This document shows positions 23,623-32,603 of a stretch of 55,893 nucleotides of DNA, one piece after another. The DNA is from Opitutaceae bacterium. Its GTDB lineage: Bacteria; Verrucomicrobiota; Verrucomicrobiia; Opitutales; Opitutaceae. Position 1 is the first letter of the stretch, and the number at the start of each line of letters is the position of its first letter. Location: contig JAEUGY010000076.1 in assembly GCA_016794625.1 (NCBI GenBank), forward strand, positions 1 to 55,893. Reading direction: 5' to 3'. Both the position numbers and the translations under genes were made by a program. The notes beneath the pieces are model-generated. The model was not told where the DNA came from. It worked only from the letters and a program-made list of their open reading frames with translations, and did not search any database.

Positions 23623-26600
23623 TCAATCAAAGGCGCAGACGCGCTCGACGTCGGCGGCGGAACCATCGCGCAGCCACCCATCGAGCTGGGCCTGATCCTT
23701 GAGCTGCTGCCCGCGGCGTCGGGGCACGGCGAGATAACGGACGCGGGCATCGGGCAGGCTCGTCATGTCGCCCCAGAGTTTCTCAAACTGGGCCACAGGC
23801 AGGATGTCTTCCTGGCCATTGCCCCACCGGCGTTTGACGTCCTTCAACGTCACATAACTGGGCATGCGCGCCGCCAGCGCCCGGACGCCGGTGGTGACGC
23901 GCGAGGCGTCGTCGAGTCCGGCGCGGTCGAGTCCGAAGAGGGCGAGCAGGGAGTCGATGCGCATCCAGAAGGTCGCCGTATTGTAATAGGTGAGACGGAA
24001 TTCGTCGTCATCGCGCGGCATCGCCAGCCCTTCCACGAGCCGGAGCTGTCCGTTGACGCGCGCCAGGCCGCCCCCGCGGTCCTCGATTCGGCGGCGGATG
24101 ACCTCGACGCTCAGGTCCGCGCCTTCGCGCAGGTGCCGGCCAAAGAGTCCGGGATCGAGCTGTGCGCCCAGCGTGTCGATGTTGTGCAGGAGCAGGTGTT
24201 CCAGGCGGGGCTGCGCGCGCAGCAGGGCCGCCAGCGTGCCGTTGCGCAGGAGGTTCGCCACTTCGTACCAATGGCCCACCGGATGGAGGCATTGCAGGGG
24301 AAGATTGTCGGTGTAGTCCGTCGCCTCCCCGGCCGCGAGCGCCCACTCGACCGCCGCCTTCTGGCCGCTGCGGCGCATCTTCTCCTTCTGCGGGTCGAGC
24401 TGCTGGTGCACCACCTCCTCAAAGGCAAAGCGGAGGTCGCGCGCGGTCGGCACCAGCCGCAGGCCGATCGAGCGGCCCGGGGAGAGGATGACGGGGCCGG
24501 TGTATCCAAACTGCGCTGACTCGCGCAGGAACGCCTCGGTCGGCCCGTGCGTGAGATAGCTGGTGGTGAACAGGTGCGGCACCTCGATCCCGTGGCGGCG
24601 TCCGGTCGCCCGGCTCTTCGCCAGGTGGGTCTCGAGAAAACTGCGGTGGCGGCCCGCCAGGCGGGCAAAGGGATGGAGCGCCTTGACCGTGCCGGCTCCC
24701 TGGGTCCAGCGGCTGCCCGAGCCGGCCGCCAGGGTCACCACGGCGATCCGCCCTTCGCGCAAGGCAAGTTCGCCGCGATCGCGGTCCTCGTCGTCAATGG
24801 CAAGCGTGGAGATCACGTCCCCGGTGCGCACATCCTCGATGGTGGCCGACGAGGGCAGGCGGTTCTGCGCCAGTCCGATGCGCCCGGCCCGAAGATCCTC
24901 GCGGATGCGTTCGTGCTGCACCGGATCAAATCCATTCGCGGCGAGGAGCTGCCCCAGCGTTCCGGCCTGTCCGGCGACCGCCCGGGTCTCGGGCTTGGGA
25001 AAGATCCGTCCAATGAGGGGCTCGACCCAGGTGCGCTCTCCGGTGAAGAGGCGGCTGCCGGCAAAGCGGTCCATCTCGGCCCGCACGGGCGCCGGCAGGG
25101 AGCGGGGGTCCTGGCGCAGCCAGCGGGGCACCATCATGAGGTAGTACTCGGGCGACATCATCGCCGTCTCGCCGGAGCGCAGGGCGGCGAAGGACCCGCG
25201 CTCGTTGAGCGTGAAGTCGTACACCACCGGCTCCATCGCATAGGGGAGCGCGTGCTCCAAAGCCCGTTTGGTGCGCTGAAGAATCTCCAGGATACGCGCG
25301 CGGCAGCGGTCCTTGTGCGCGGGGTCGACCCAGAAGCCCATGCCTCCGCCGGACATGCCGCCCAGCATGACAAACCCCCGGAAGGCATCGCCCAGCTCTG
25401 CGCGGATCTCCGCGATGAGCCGCTCGGTGTACGCGTTCGACGCCCACGGGATGATGGTCTGGAGGGGACCAAAGAAATTGCGGGTGGTCAGCCCCGCCAC
25501 GCGGGCGACATCCCCAGCCTTCAGCGCCGTCACGATGTCGGCCAGGATCTGCTGCGCCTCCTGGCGCGCGGCCCATTCCCGTTCCAGTTTGAGCAGGTAC
25601 TTCTCCGTCACCATCTCCAGGATCGGTCCGACATTCTGCGACATGCCTCCATGCACGAGGATGAGGCTGTCCTCGATCGCCTTGCGGGTCGCGGGCGTCA
25701 CGACGTCCTCGCCGAGGAGGCGGTGACGGGGAAGCAGGCGTCCGCGCGACACGCCGTGTTCGGTGTCTCCGACCGCCGCCGGTTCGCCTTCGATCAGCTT
25801 GATGCCGGGCCAGACACCCCCGCTGTCCTGCCAGCCGCCGCCCGATCCGCCGAGCCATTCGCCGAGGATCGCCCGGCTGGCGATGGTCCGGCGTTCGGTT
25901 TCGTCGAGCGCGCCGGTCAAGGCGCGGGTCTGTCCGGTGGCCCGCATGAGCAGCGAGATCAAACATCCGAGCAGGTTCGTGGATACAGCGAGCCGGGAAC
26001 CCTTGGGGATGTCGCGCACCTGCGAAACGATCTCGAGTCCGCGCCCCGCTCCGACGAGCCGTTGCAGGATGGCGGCCAGGTCGTGCCCGGAACCCTCGAG
26101 GCCGGGCGGAATGAGCCCGGAGGCGATGACCGCCGCCTTGAGCAGGCCGAGGTAGTCCTTGGCGAAATCGAACACCTCGCCCAGGGTCGAGACGTCGGCG
26201 CTCACACCGAGGTCGACACTGACGAGGCGGAGCACGGGTTCGTCAATCACGCGAAGAAAGGCGCAGACCGGCGGCCGCGTCTCCTGGTCGCGACCGTGCA
26301 CGCCCAGATTCACCGAGAGATTGAGCACTTTCGCCCCCTCGGGGTAGTCCATGCCGAGGAAAAAGATGTCGCTCCAGGCCGAGTGGCTGAGATCGAGTCG
26401 GACCGCCGTCTCCTCGACCAGCAGGGGCACGGGCTCGTCCCCACCTCGTCGCGGCACCAGTTCGTTCCGCAGGCGGAGCGGATAATCGAGAGGATGGCCC
26501 GTGCGAAACATCCACTGGTTTCCGCGCACGGAGCGCACGGTCTTCTGGACCTGCTGCGCCAGGGTCTTGAACGCGAGGCCATGATACGCCGCCGCCAACG

Positions 26601-26946
26601 CACTCGACAGCGCGTCCGAGGTGCCGGCGCGCGCCTGATGGGCCCGGTACAATGCCACCGCTTCCTCAAAGCGCCGCCCCAGCGCAAGGCGGTGGCCCTC
26701 GTAGGGAATCGAACCCGTGGTCTCGACCGGATAATGCGGGGGCAGAAAATAGCGGTGAATGGCCGCGAGAAAGAACACGGCGCGCACCCGGTGATAGAAA
26801 TTTCCCGCCGTCCGGCGATAGACCTCGAGCGCCTCGGCCATGGCCTCCAGACCCGCTCGATCGGCCGCCCGACACCGTTGTTCAAACGAGGTGCCGGTGA
26901 CATCCCGGCCTTCCACCAACGCCAGCAATCCGTCGTCCATGGTCAC
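23623..26946 (-). CDS. GHMP sugar kinase fused to UDPGP-type nucleotidyltransferase
   Basis: The 1107-residue cytosolic protein has two enzyme modules. The N-terminal part (about 1-690) is a fucokinase-like GHMP kinase: the phosphate loop region is PKGSRLAVSTN at 314-324, the sugar-site motif GGGWQDSGG is at 369-377, and motif 3 is LGGMSGGGMGF at 528-538. The C-terminal part (about 730-1107) is a UDP-sugar pyrophosphorylase of the eukaryotic UDPGP family: VVTLAAGSGSRW at 736-747 with Lys755, then LHPVGHWYEVANLL and LLLHNIDTLGA. A sugar would be phosphorylated at C1 and then activated to a nucleotide sugar. The known Bacteroides Fkp and plant FKGP have the opposite order and a different pyrophosphorylase. 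The sugar and nucleotide are unknown. It starts 6 bp after the GalU-like gene. Confidence 0.85.
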   Translation of the reverse strand: MTMDDGLLALVEGRDVTGTSFEQRCRAADRAGLEAMAEALEVYRRTAGNFYHRVRAVFFLAAIHRYFLPPHYPVETTGSIPYEGHRLALGRRFEEAVALYRAHQARAGTSDALSSALAAAYHGLAFKTLAQQVQKTVRSVRGNQWMFRTGHPLDYPLRLRNELVPRRGGDEPVPLLVEETAVRLDLSHSAWSDIFFLGMDYPEGAKVLNLSVNLGVHGRDQETRPPVCAFLRVIDEPVLRLVSVDLGVSADVSTLGEVFDFAKDYLGLLKAAVIASGLIPPGLEGSGHDLAAILQRLVGAGRGLEIVSQVRDIPKGSRLAVSTNLLGCLISLLMRATGQTRALTGALDETERRTIASRAILGEWLGGSGGGWQDSGGVWPGIKLIEGEPAAVGDTEHGVSRGRLLPRHRLLGEDVVTPATRKAIEDSLILVHGGMSQNVGPILEMVTEKYLLKLEREWAARQEAQQILADIVTALKAGDVARVAGLTTRNFFGPLQTIIPWASNAYTERLIAEIRAELGDAFRGFVMLGGMSGGGMGFWVDPAHKDRCRARILEILQRTKRALEHALPYAMEPVVYDFTLNERGSFAALRSGETAMMSPEYYLMMVPRWLRQDPRSLPAPVRAEMDRFAGSRLFTGERTWVEPLIGRIFPKPETRAVAGQAGTLGQLLAANGFDPVQHERIREDLRAGRIGLAQNRLPSSATIEDVRTGDVISTLAIDDEDRDRGELALREGRIAVVTLAAGSGSRWTQGAGTVKALHPFARLAGRHRSFLETHLAKSRATGRRHGIEVPHLFTTSYLTHGPTEAFLRESAQFGYTGPVILSPGRSIGLRLVPTARDLRFAFEEVVHQQLDPQKEKMRRSGQKAAVEWALAAGEATDYTDNLPLQCLHPVGHWYEVANLLRNGTLAALLRAQPRLEHLLLHNIDTLGAQLDPGLFGRHLREGADLSVEVIRRRIEDRGGGLARVNGQLRLVEGLAMPRDDDEFRLTYYNTATFWMRIDSLLALFGLDRAGLDDASRVTTGVRALAARMPSYVTLKDVKRRWGNGQEDILPVAQFEKLWGDMTSLPDARVRYLAVPRRRGQQLKDQAQLDGWLRDGSAADVERVCAFD

Positions 26947-26952
26947 CGGGGG

Positions 26953-27810
26953 TTAGCGTCGGCCCGTGGCATCCTGCGCCAGTTCTTCGGTCAACAGGGC
27001 GAGCACCTCATCGCGCGCGGGTCCGTTGAGCCCGAGCGCCAGCTGGGCCCGAAACACCCCGAAGGGTGCCTCGAGGTCCGCTCGCCGCCCCGACAACTCC
27101 GTGGCCACATAGGTCTCTCTCGTTGCCAGCACCGAAAGCGCGGCCGACAAGCCGAGCCTCAGACCGGGGGCCGCCGCCCATTCGTCGGCGAGGAGTGTGA
27201 AGACGGTCGGGGTCAAGACATGCATGCCAAAAAAACACAGGTAGTGGCCGCTGCGCAGGCCCGGAACCACGCAGGTCTGCTCGGCCAGCGTTGGCGTGGG
27301 CTTTTCGATCACATGATCAATCTGATAAACGCCTCGCCGACCGGGCAGCAAGGTGCCGGCCACGGTGCCGTAGTACCGAAGCTGGGTCTCAGGCGTCGAC
27401 TGCACGGCCGACACGGCGCAGGTTTCCGCCTCGGCCACTGCCAGGAGCTGGCGCGTGCAGCTCTCCGCGGCTCCACTAACGTAGAGGTGGTCACTCACCT
27501 GCAGCAGAAACGACGCTCCCTGCGTGAACTCCCGGCCGCAGAGCACGGCATGCCCGTAGCCGGAGGGCTCGTTTTGCTCGATCAGGGTCACCGCACCGCC
27601 AAAGCCCGCCAGCACCGTCTGGTAGGCTTCGCGGTCCCCGGGTCGGATGATCACACCAACGTGGTCGACGCCGGCCGCGAGAATCTCGTCAATCTGGATC
27701 GCAATCGCGGGTTTCCACGATCCGGTCCGGTCGTAGAGGGACTGCAAGGGGAGCCGCCGGGCGTCCGGGCCGGCGGCGGTGATGAGGGCATGGTGAATCT
27801 TCACGGCCAT
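26953..27810 (-). CDS. GalU-like sugar nucleotidyltransferase with degraded G-loop
   Basis: The product has 285 residues from the ATG complemented at 27808-27810 (MAVKIHHALITAAGPDARRLP). The frame is open to 27879, but the extension lacks homology features. It has the Rossmann-like nucleotidyltransferase fold of GalU: IEQNEPSGYGHAVLCG corresponds to the VRQ...GLGHA segment, VSDHLYVS holds the metal Asp, and the C-terminus (ADLEAPFGVFRAQLALG) is GalU-like. The nucleotide loop, normally GxGTR, reads GPDARR, and the usual PKEM lysine motif is replaced by DRTGSWKP. Catalysis is therefore uncertain; it may be a divergent uridylyltransferase or a non-catalytic partner of the adjacent fusion protein. 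Confidence 0.8.
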   Translation of the reverse strand: MAVKIHHALITAAGPDARRLPLQSLYDRTGSWKPAIAIQIDEILAAGVDHVGVIIRPGDREAYQTVLAGFGGAVTLIEQNEPSGYGHAVLCGREFTQGASFLLQVSDHLYVSGAAESCTRQLLAVAEAETCAVSAVQSTPETQLRYYGTVAGTLLPGRRGVYQIDHVIEKPTPTLAEQTCVVPGLRSGHYLCFFGMHVLTPTVFTLLADEWAAAPGLRLGLSAALSVLATRETYVATELSGRRADLEAPFGVFRAQLALGLNGPARDEVLALLTEELAQDATGRR

Positions 27811-27881
27811 GGAGAGGGAACCCGACGGTGCGTTGCGCTGACTTGAAAAACAAGCCCCACGTGTGTCGAGTGGGGGCAAAC

Positions 27882-28844
27882 ATGCCCGCTTCGCCCGAAC
27901 GCCTCCTGCAACGCCTGACCTGGGATGACTTGGATCTCACCCACCTGCGTCGCCTCGTCGAAATGGCACGGGACGAGGATCTTGCCGGATTGGGACTGCG
28001 ACAACGACCGGCGCGTACGGGCGACGCCTCGACCGCCAGCGTGGCCGGTGGCCCGCGTTCCAGTGAAGCCGACCTCGTCGCCCGGCAAGACCTGGTGGTC
28101 TGCTGCCTGCCCGTGGTTCCTTTGGTGCTTTCCGCTTACGGTGGCCGCGCCACCTTCCAGCCACGCGCCAAGGACGGGGCCCGGCTCAAGGCCGGCGCCG
28201 TGCTCGGCACCCTCGCGGGCGACCCCCGGACTCTGTTATCCGCCGAACGCATCGTCCTGAACTTCCTGCAGCGGCTCTCTGGCGTGGCCACCCAAACCGC
28301 GCGTTATGTCGCGGCTCTCGGGTCCGGCCGGACCCGGCTGCTGGACACCCGCAAAACGACCCCGGGCTACCGTATGTTGGAAAAATACGCGGTGGCCTGC
28401 GGGGGCGGCTGGAATCACCGGCTGGGGCTGTTTGATCGAGTCATGTTGAAGGATAACCACCTCGCCCTGCTCGGGGCCGGACAGCCGGTCGGCGGGCACA
28501 GTCTCGCCGGCGCACCCGGACGGCGACTGGCCGATGCCGTGCGCCGGGCCCGGACTTCGGCTCCGGAGCTGCCGGTCGAAGTCGAAGTGGACGCGCTGGA
28601 TCAGATCCCAGCGGTGCTCGCAGCCGGCGCCGACGTCATCCTGCTCGACAATTTTACACCGGCCCAGCTGAAGAAAGCGGTGGCCTTGATCGCCGGACGG
28701 GCATTCACCGAGGCAAGCGGGGGCATCACACTGAAGTCCCTGCCCCGGCTTGCTCCGCTCGGCTTGGATTTTGTCTCCACCGGCGCCCTTGTGCATCAGA
28801 GCATCTGGGTCGATATCGGTCTGGACTGGAAGTCGCGCGCATGA
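27882..28844 (+). CDS. nadC: Nicotinate-nucleotide pyrophosphorylase (carboxylating)
   Basis: The product has 320 residues from the ATG at 27882; an upstream in-frame ATG at 27828 adds an unlikely 18. NadC converts quinolinate and PRPP to nicotinate mononucleotide and CO2 in NAD synthesis. Motifs seen: RIVLNFLQRLSGVATQT, LLDTRKTTPGYRMLEKYAV, GLFDRVMLKDNH, VEVEVDALDQ, VILLDNFTP, and SGGITL near the end. It is divergent from the GalU-like gene with a 71-bp spacer and overlaps birA by four bases (ATGA), so it heads a cofactor operon with birA and coaX. Confidence 0.95.
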   Translation: MPASPERLLQRLTWDDLDLTHLRRLVEMARDEDLAGLGLRQRPARTGDASTASVAGGPRSSEADLVARQDLVVCCLPVVPLVLSAYGGRATFQPRAKDGARLKAGAVLGTLAGDPRTLLSAERIVLNFLQRLSGVATQTARYVAALGSGRTRLLDTRKTTPGYRMLEKYAVACGGGWNHRLGLFDRVMLKDNHLALLGAGQPVGGHSLAGAPGRRLADAVRRARTSAPELPVEVEVDALDQIPAVLAAGADVILLDNFTPAQLKKAVALIAGRAFTEASGGITLKSLPRLAPLGLDFVSTGALVHQSIWVDIGLDWKSRA

Positions 28845-29836
28845 ACTCGCCTGAAACCTTGATCCTTCGCGAGCTGCTCGCCCACGACCAGGCGTTTGTT
28901 TCCGGCACCGCACTCGCCGCCAAGGCCGGCATGAGTCGGGTGGCGATCTGGCAGCACATGGAAAAACTTCGGCTGCAGGGTTTCGAGTTCGAAGCCGTGC
29001 GCTCGCGGGGGTACCGGCTCGCCGCTCGGCCGGAAGGACTCAACGCGACCTTGATCCGCGCCTTTCTGCCACTACGGGATCGCGGGCTGACCATCAGTCT
29101 GCTCGACCATGTCGACTCCACCAACGACGAGGCCGCTCGGGAACTCGCCAACGGTCGATCGGATCCCTTTCTCATCCTCGCCCACCGGCAACTCGGCGGG
29201 CGGGGACGTTTCGGCCGGCGGTGGCTGAGCGACCCCAATGGCAACCTCTACGCCAGCTTCGCCTTCCGCCCCCGGGTCGAGCCGGTCCGCATGCCGACCT
29301 TCACGCTCTGGATGGGCGCCAATCTCTGCGATCTGATCGCGAACTTCTTCCGGGTCACGCCGGGGCTGAAGTGGCCCAACGACCTGCTCTTCGACGGACG
29401 CAAAGCCGGCGGCATGCTGACCGAGGCGCGCATTGATGCGGATCAGATTCGCGATCTGGTTTTTGGCCTGGGTCTGAACTTGCGCACCCCGGCCGGCGGC
29501 TGGCCCGGGGAACTCGCCCAGCGCGCCACGGCTCTGGACGCCCATGTCGGTCTGCCGATCGACATCAATAAGTTCACCGCCGCGCTCGCGGGACGCGTAT
29601 TGCTGACCTACGAACGTTTTCTGCGGGGCGATCATACGCGGACCCTCGGGGCGCTTTGGAATCGGTACGACGTGCTTCGCGGTCAACGCGTCACCGGGCT
29701 GCAGGGGGAACAGCGCCTGACCGGCATCGCTTCCGGCATCGACGACGAGGGATGTCTCCTGCTGCGCACGGAACGGGGCGGCATCGAACGCTTGCGCGCC
29801 GGGGAAGTGACGCTGGAAAAGCAAGCGCCGTCCTGA
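28841..29836 (+). CDS. birA: Bifunctional biotin-[acetyl-CoA-carboxylase] ligase/repressor
   Basis: The 331-residue protein has an N-terminal winged helix (about 1-65: ELLAHDQAFVSGTALAAKAG, then MSRVAIWQHMEKLRLQGF). The biotin ligase domain shows STNDEAA, the biotinyl-AMP loop GRGRFGRRW, and LKWPNDLLFDGRKAGGMLTEA. A C-terminal SH3-like domain includes GIDDEGCLLLRTE. The presence of the HTH suggests that, as in E. coli BirA, it also represses biotin genes, although none are in this window. It overlaps nadC by four bases; coaX follows after 71 bp. Confidence 0.94.
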   Translation: MNSPETLILRELLAHDQAFVSGTALAAKAGMSRVAIWQHMEKLRLQGFEFEAVRSRGYRLAARPEGLNATLIRAFLPLRDRGLTISLLDHVDSTNDEAARELANGRSDPFLILAHRQLGGRGRFGRRWLSDPNGNLYASFAFRPRVEPVRMPTFTLWMGANLCDLIANFFRVTPGLKWPNDLLFDGRKAGGMLTEARIDADQIRDLVFGLGLNLRTPAGGWPGELAQRATALDAHVGLPIDINKFTAALAGRVLLTYERFLRGDHTRTLGALWNRYDVLRGQRVTGLQGEQRLTGIASGIDDEGCLLLRTERGGIERLRAGEVTLEKQAPS

Positions 29837-29907
29837 ACCGGTTTGACCCGGCCGGACCACCGTCAGGCTTGCCTCTCCCGGCCCGGTTTGAACCATACGT
29901 GGGCGAC

Positions 29908-30696
29908 ATGCCTTGTTTTTGCATCGATATCGGGAACACGCACACGCACTTCGGGGTGGTGCCCGCGGCGGGTTCCATGGTGCCTTCCCGGCTTCCTACC
30001 CGGTTGATCGACCACCCGATCGACGGCATTGCGCCCGCGTTCTGGCGCGAGATCAGCACCCACGGTCCGGTCGCCGGTATCTCATTCTGCTCCGTCGTGC
30101 CGGCCGCCTCGCCCCTGCTGCGTCGGGTGCTCGAGCTGCAAGGGATCCAGGTTCCGGTCTTCCAATTGACGCACACGGCGAAACTCGGCGTGCCCATCTC
30201 GTACCCGCGTCCCGCCGAAATCGGACAAGATCGTCTGGCCAACACGGCCGGCGCCCACGCGCTCTTCGGCACGCCCGCGGTGGTCATCGACCTGGGCACC
30301 GCCGTGACCTTCGACGTGATCACGCCCTCCCGCGGCTATGAGGGGGGTGTCATCGCGCCGGGCATCGAGATCATGCGGAGCTACCTGCACGAGAAAACGG
30401 CCCAGTTGCCCTTGCTCGACGACACGACGGACATCACCGGGGCCATCGGCCAGTCGACCTTGGAAGCGATGCGCATCGGAACGGTGATCGGATTTGCGGG
30501 TCTGATCCAAGCGCTGCTCGACGCAATCGTCGCCGAATTGCACCAGCGCGGTGAACCTGCGCCCCGCGTGCTTTGCACCGGCGGCGCCGCAGGTCGGATC
30601 GCGGGTCGGATCCGTCCGGATCCGGTTTCGGTCCCCGACCTGACATTGCAGGGGCTTGCCGCCGCCTTCCGCCTGAACCAACCTGACCGCACATGA
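29908..30696 (+). CDS. coaX: Type III pantothenate kinase
   Basis: The product has 262 residues from the ATG at 29908 (MPCFCIDIGNTHTHFG). A longer frame overlapping birA is rejected as Arg-rich. CoaX belongs to the ASKHA fold: the phosphate-1 motif DIGNTHTHFG is at the start, the pantothenate-site stretch PAEIGQDRLANTAGAH is in the middle, and VVIDLGTAVTFDVI then GGVIAPGIE follow. It phosphorylates pantothenate in the first committed step of CoA synthesis. birA-coaX adjacency is widespread. The stop overlaps the start of the ABC ATPase by four bases, linking cofactor genes to the transporter locus. Confidence 0.95.
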   Translation: MPCFCIDIGNTHTHFGVVPAAGSMVPSRLPTRLIDHPIDGIAPAFWREISTHGPVAGISFCSVVPAASPLLRRVLELQGIQVPVFQLTHTAKLGVPISYPRPAEIGQDRLANTAGAHALFGTPAVVIDLGTAVTFDVITPSRGYEGGVIAPGIEIMRSYLHEKTAQLPLLDDTTDITGAIGQSTLEAMRIGTVIGFAGLIQALLDAIVAELHQRGEPAPRVLCTGGAAGRIAGRIRPDPVSVPDLTLQGLAAAFRLNQPDRT

Positions 30697-31739
30697 CCGC
30701 CCGCGCGCCCGACGCCACGCCTCCAGCCATCGAAGTCGTCAATCTGGTCAAGGCCTACAACGGCGTTCCCGCGGTCAACGACATCAGCTTTACGGTGGAA
30801 CGGGGAGAAATCCTCGGCTTCCTCGGACCGAATGGCGCGGGCAAGTCGACGACCATGCGGATCCTGACGGGCTACCTCCCGGCCACGAAAGGAACGGTGC
30901 GCGTGTTCGGCATCCCGGTGGCCTCCCAGCCGGAGGAGGTGAAACGGATCATCGGCTATATGCCGGAAAACAATCCGCTGCCCGAGGACATGCGGGTGTC
31001 CGAGTACCTCTACTACCGGGGTCGCTTGAAGGAGATCCCCCGCTCCCGACTCGGCTCCCGACTCGATGAAGTGCTGGAGCTGTGCGACCTGACCCGGGTG
31101 CGTCACCGGATCATGGGGCAGTTGTCCAAAGGCAATCGGCAGCGCGTGGGCATCGCCGAGGCCATCCTCGCCGAGCCGCCGGTGATCATCATGGACGAAC
31201 CGACCATCGGTCTCGATCCCCATCAGATTCTCATTGTGCGCGACCTGATCGCCAGCCTGCGCGGTCGGATGACGGTCATCATTTCATCGCATATCCTGCC
31301 GGAGATCGAAATGACCTGCGATCGGGTGCTGATCATCAACCGGGGCCGGGTCGTTGCCCAAGGCACCCCCAACGCCCTGCGTCGCGAGTTTCTCGGTCAG
31401 TCGCGTTACGAGCTCGAGATTGCCGGCGACCTCTCCCTCCTGCCGGACGTGCTCCAGGCAGTCGACCCTTCACTCCGGCTGGAGCCCTCCCACCCGGTCC
31501 ACACTGCGCCCGATGCGATCGCACCGGTGGAGCCGGCGGGCGACTCCCGGTTTCACCGCATCCTGCTCACCACGGAACGCGAGGATGAGCTAGGAGATGC
31601 GCTGCTGCACGCCGTCGCCGCCGACCGTCGATTCCGCCTGCGCTCACTGGTCCGCGCCCATCCGAGTCTGGAGGATGTCTTTCTCGCGGCCACCAAACGG
31701 AGCTGGGATGTGGTCGACGCGCCGGCTCCGCGGAAGTAA
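30693..31739 (+). CDS. ABC transporter ATP-binding protein (GldA-like)
   Basis: The 348-residue ATPase has Walker A GPNGAGKST at 45-53, the ABC signature as LSKGNRQR at 144-151, Walker B VIIMDEP at 164-170, and the switch His200 in SSHILPE. The LSKGxRQR signature and partner genes match the GldA/F/G-type locus known from gliding bacteroidetes and found in many non-gliding bacteria. A C-terminal region of about 120 residues, with a Pro-rich insert, extends beyond the usual ATPase. Its permease and auxiliary subunits follow directly. The transported substrate of these systems is not known. Confidence 0.92.
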   Translation: MTARAPDATPPAIEVVNLVKAYNGVPAVNDISFTVERGEILGFLGPNGAGKSTTMRILTGYLPATKGTVRVFGIPVASQPEEVKRIIGYMPENNPLPEDMRVSEYLYYRGRLKEIPRSRLGSRLDEVLELCDLTRVRHRIMGQLSKGNRQRVGIAEAILAEPPVIIMDEPTIGLDPHQILIVRDLIASLRGRMTVIISSHILPEIEMTCDRVLIINRGRVVAQGTPNALRREFLGQSRYELEIAGDLSLLPDVLQAVDPSLRLEPSHPVHTAPDAIAPVEPAGDSRFHRILLTTEREDELGDALLHAVAADRRFRLRSLVRAHPSLEDVFLAATKRSWDVVDAPAPRK

Positions 31740-31830
31740 CCATTCCCACCCCCGCCGCGCCCGCGTCCCGGTACGTTAGCGCGGCCCCTCCCCTTCCCTC
31801 CACACCTTTCCCGCCCTCCGACCGTCTTTC

Positions 31831-32592
31831 ATGCGCCACTTTCTGACCATCCTCAACCAGGAGATCCGCATGCTGCTGGTCAACCCCAGCACCTACATCG
31901 CCGCGGTCCTCTTCCTAGCCGTGATGGGGTTCGTTTTCACCGGCATTCTCGAAAACTACAGCGCCTCCCCGCAGGAGGCCTCCCCCGCCATCGTCTTCTT
32001 CCAGTACTTCTGGCTGCCGGTCTTCTTTATGGTGCCCCTGCTGACGATGAAGTGCCTGGCCGAGGAACGGCGTCTCGGCACGCTCGAAACCCTGCTGACC
32101 ACCCCGGTCACCACCACCGAGGTGGTGCTGGGCAAGTTCGGCGCCGCCTATTTTCTCTACCTGCTGCTCTGGGCGTCGACCGGGGGGTTCTTCTACATTC
32201 TGTATCGCTTTGCCGGTGACGTGCGCTTTCTCGACCACGGCCCCCTGATCGGGGGCTACGTGTTCGTCGCGGTCTCCGGCATGCTCTTCATCAGCATCGG
32301 CGTCTTTGCCAGCTCGCTTTCGCGCAACCAGGCGGTGGCCGGCATCGGCTCCTTCGCCCTGCTCTTCGGCCTGATCAGCGGGCTGAGTTTTCTGCACGGC
32401 ATGGCCGTGCTCGACCTCGAGATGTTGCAGCCGGTCAAGGCTGCGGTCGACTACGCCCAGATCTTCCAGCACCTCGACGACTTCACGCGCGGCGTGGTCG
32501 ACACCCGCCAACTGCTCTTCTACGTCAGTGGCACGGTCCTCGCCCTCATTTTCAGCATCCTCGGAGTCGAGGCCAAGCTGCTCCAGGGTTGA
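31831..32592 (+). CDS. ABC-2 type permease (GldF-like)
   Basis: The 253-residue integral membrane protein has six predicted helices, beginning MRHFLTILNQEIRMLLVNPSTYIAAVLFLAVMG across the first membrane span, read here in part only. The cytoplasmic loop MKCLAEERRLGTLETLLTTPVTTTEVVLGKFGAAY is the typical ABC-2/GldF coupling motif (E-x-R-x-GT-x-E-x-LL). It pairs with the ATPase 91 bp upstream and the GldG-like protein 11 bp downstream. The start follows a 50-base pyrimidine-rich leader. Confidence 0.9.
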   Translation: MRHFLTILNQEIRMLLVNPSTYIAAVLFLAVMGFVFTGILENYSASPQEASPAIVFFQYFWLPVFFMVPLLTMKCLAEERRLGTLETLLTTPVTTTEVVLGKFGAAYFLYLLLWASTGGFFYILYRFAGDVRFLDHGPLIGGYVFVAVSGMLFISIGVFASSLSRNQAVAGIGSFALLFGLISGLSFLHGMAVLDLEMLQPVKAAVDYAQIFQHLDDFTRGVVDTRQLLFYVSGTVLALIFSILGVEAKLLQG

Positions 32593-32603
32593 TCCCCCGC
32601 ACG

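Noticed and set aside
23623-26946. Bacteroides-type Fkp (GDP-fucose) enzyme
   Set aside because: The domain order is reversed and the nucleotidyltransferase is of the UDPGP type, not the fucose-1-phosphate guanylyltransferase type.
24547-27846. A 1099-codon open frame on the plus strand opposite the kinase-pyrophosphorylase fusion
   Set aside because: Its translation is rich in Arg, Gly, His and Gln without any domain, whereas the minus-strand frame has clear enzyme motifs. Long antisense frames are expected in GC-rich genes.
29656-29907. A CoaX N-terminal extension overlapping birA
   Set aside because: The extra 84 residues are Arg-rich, while the DIGNTHTHFG motif of CoaX is always near the true N-terminus.
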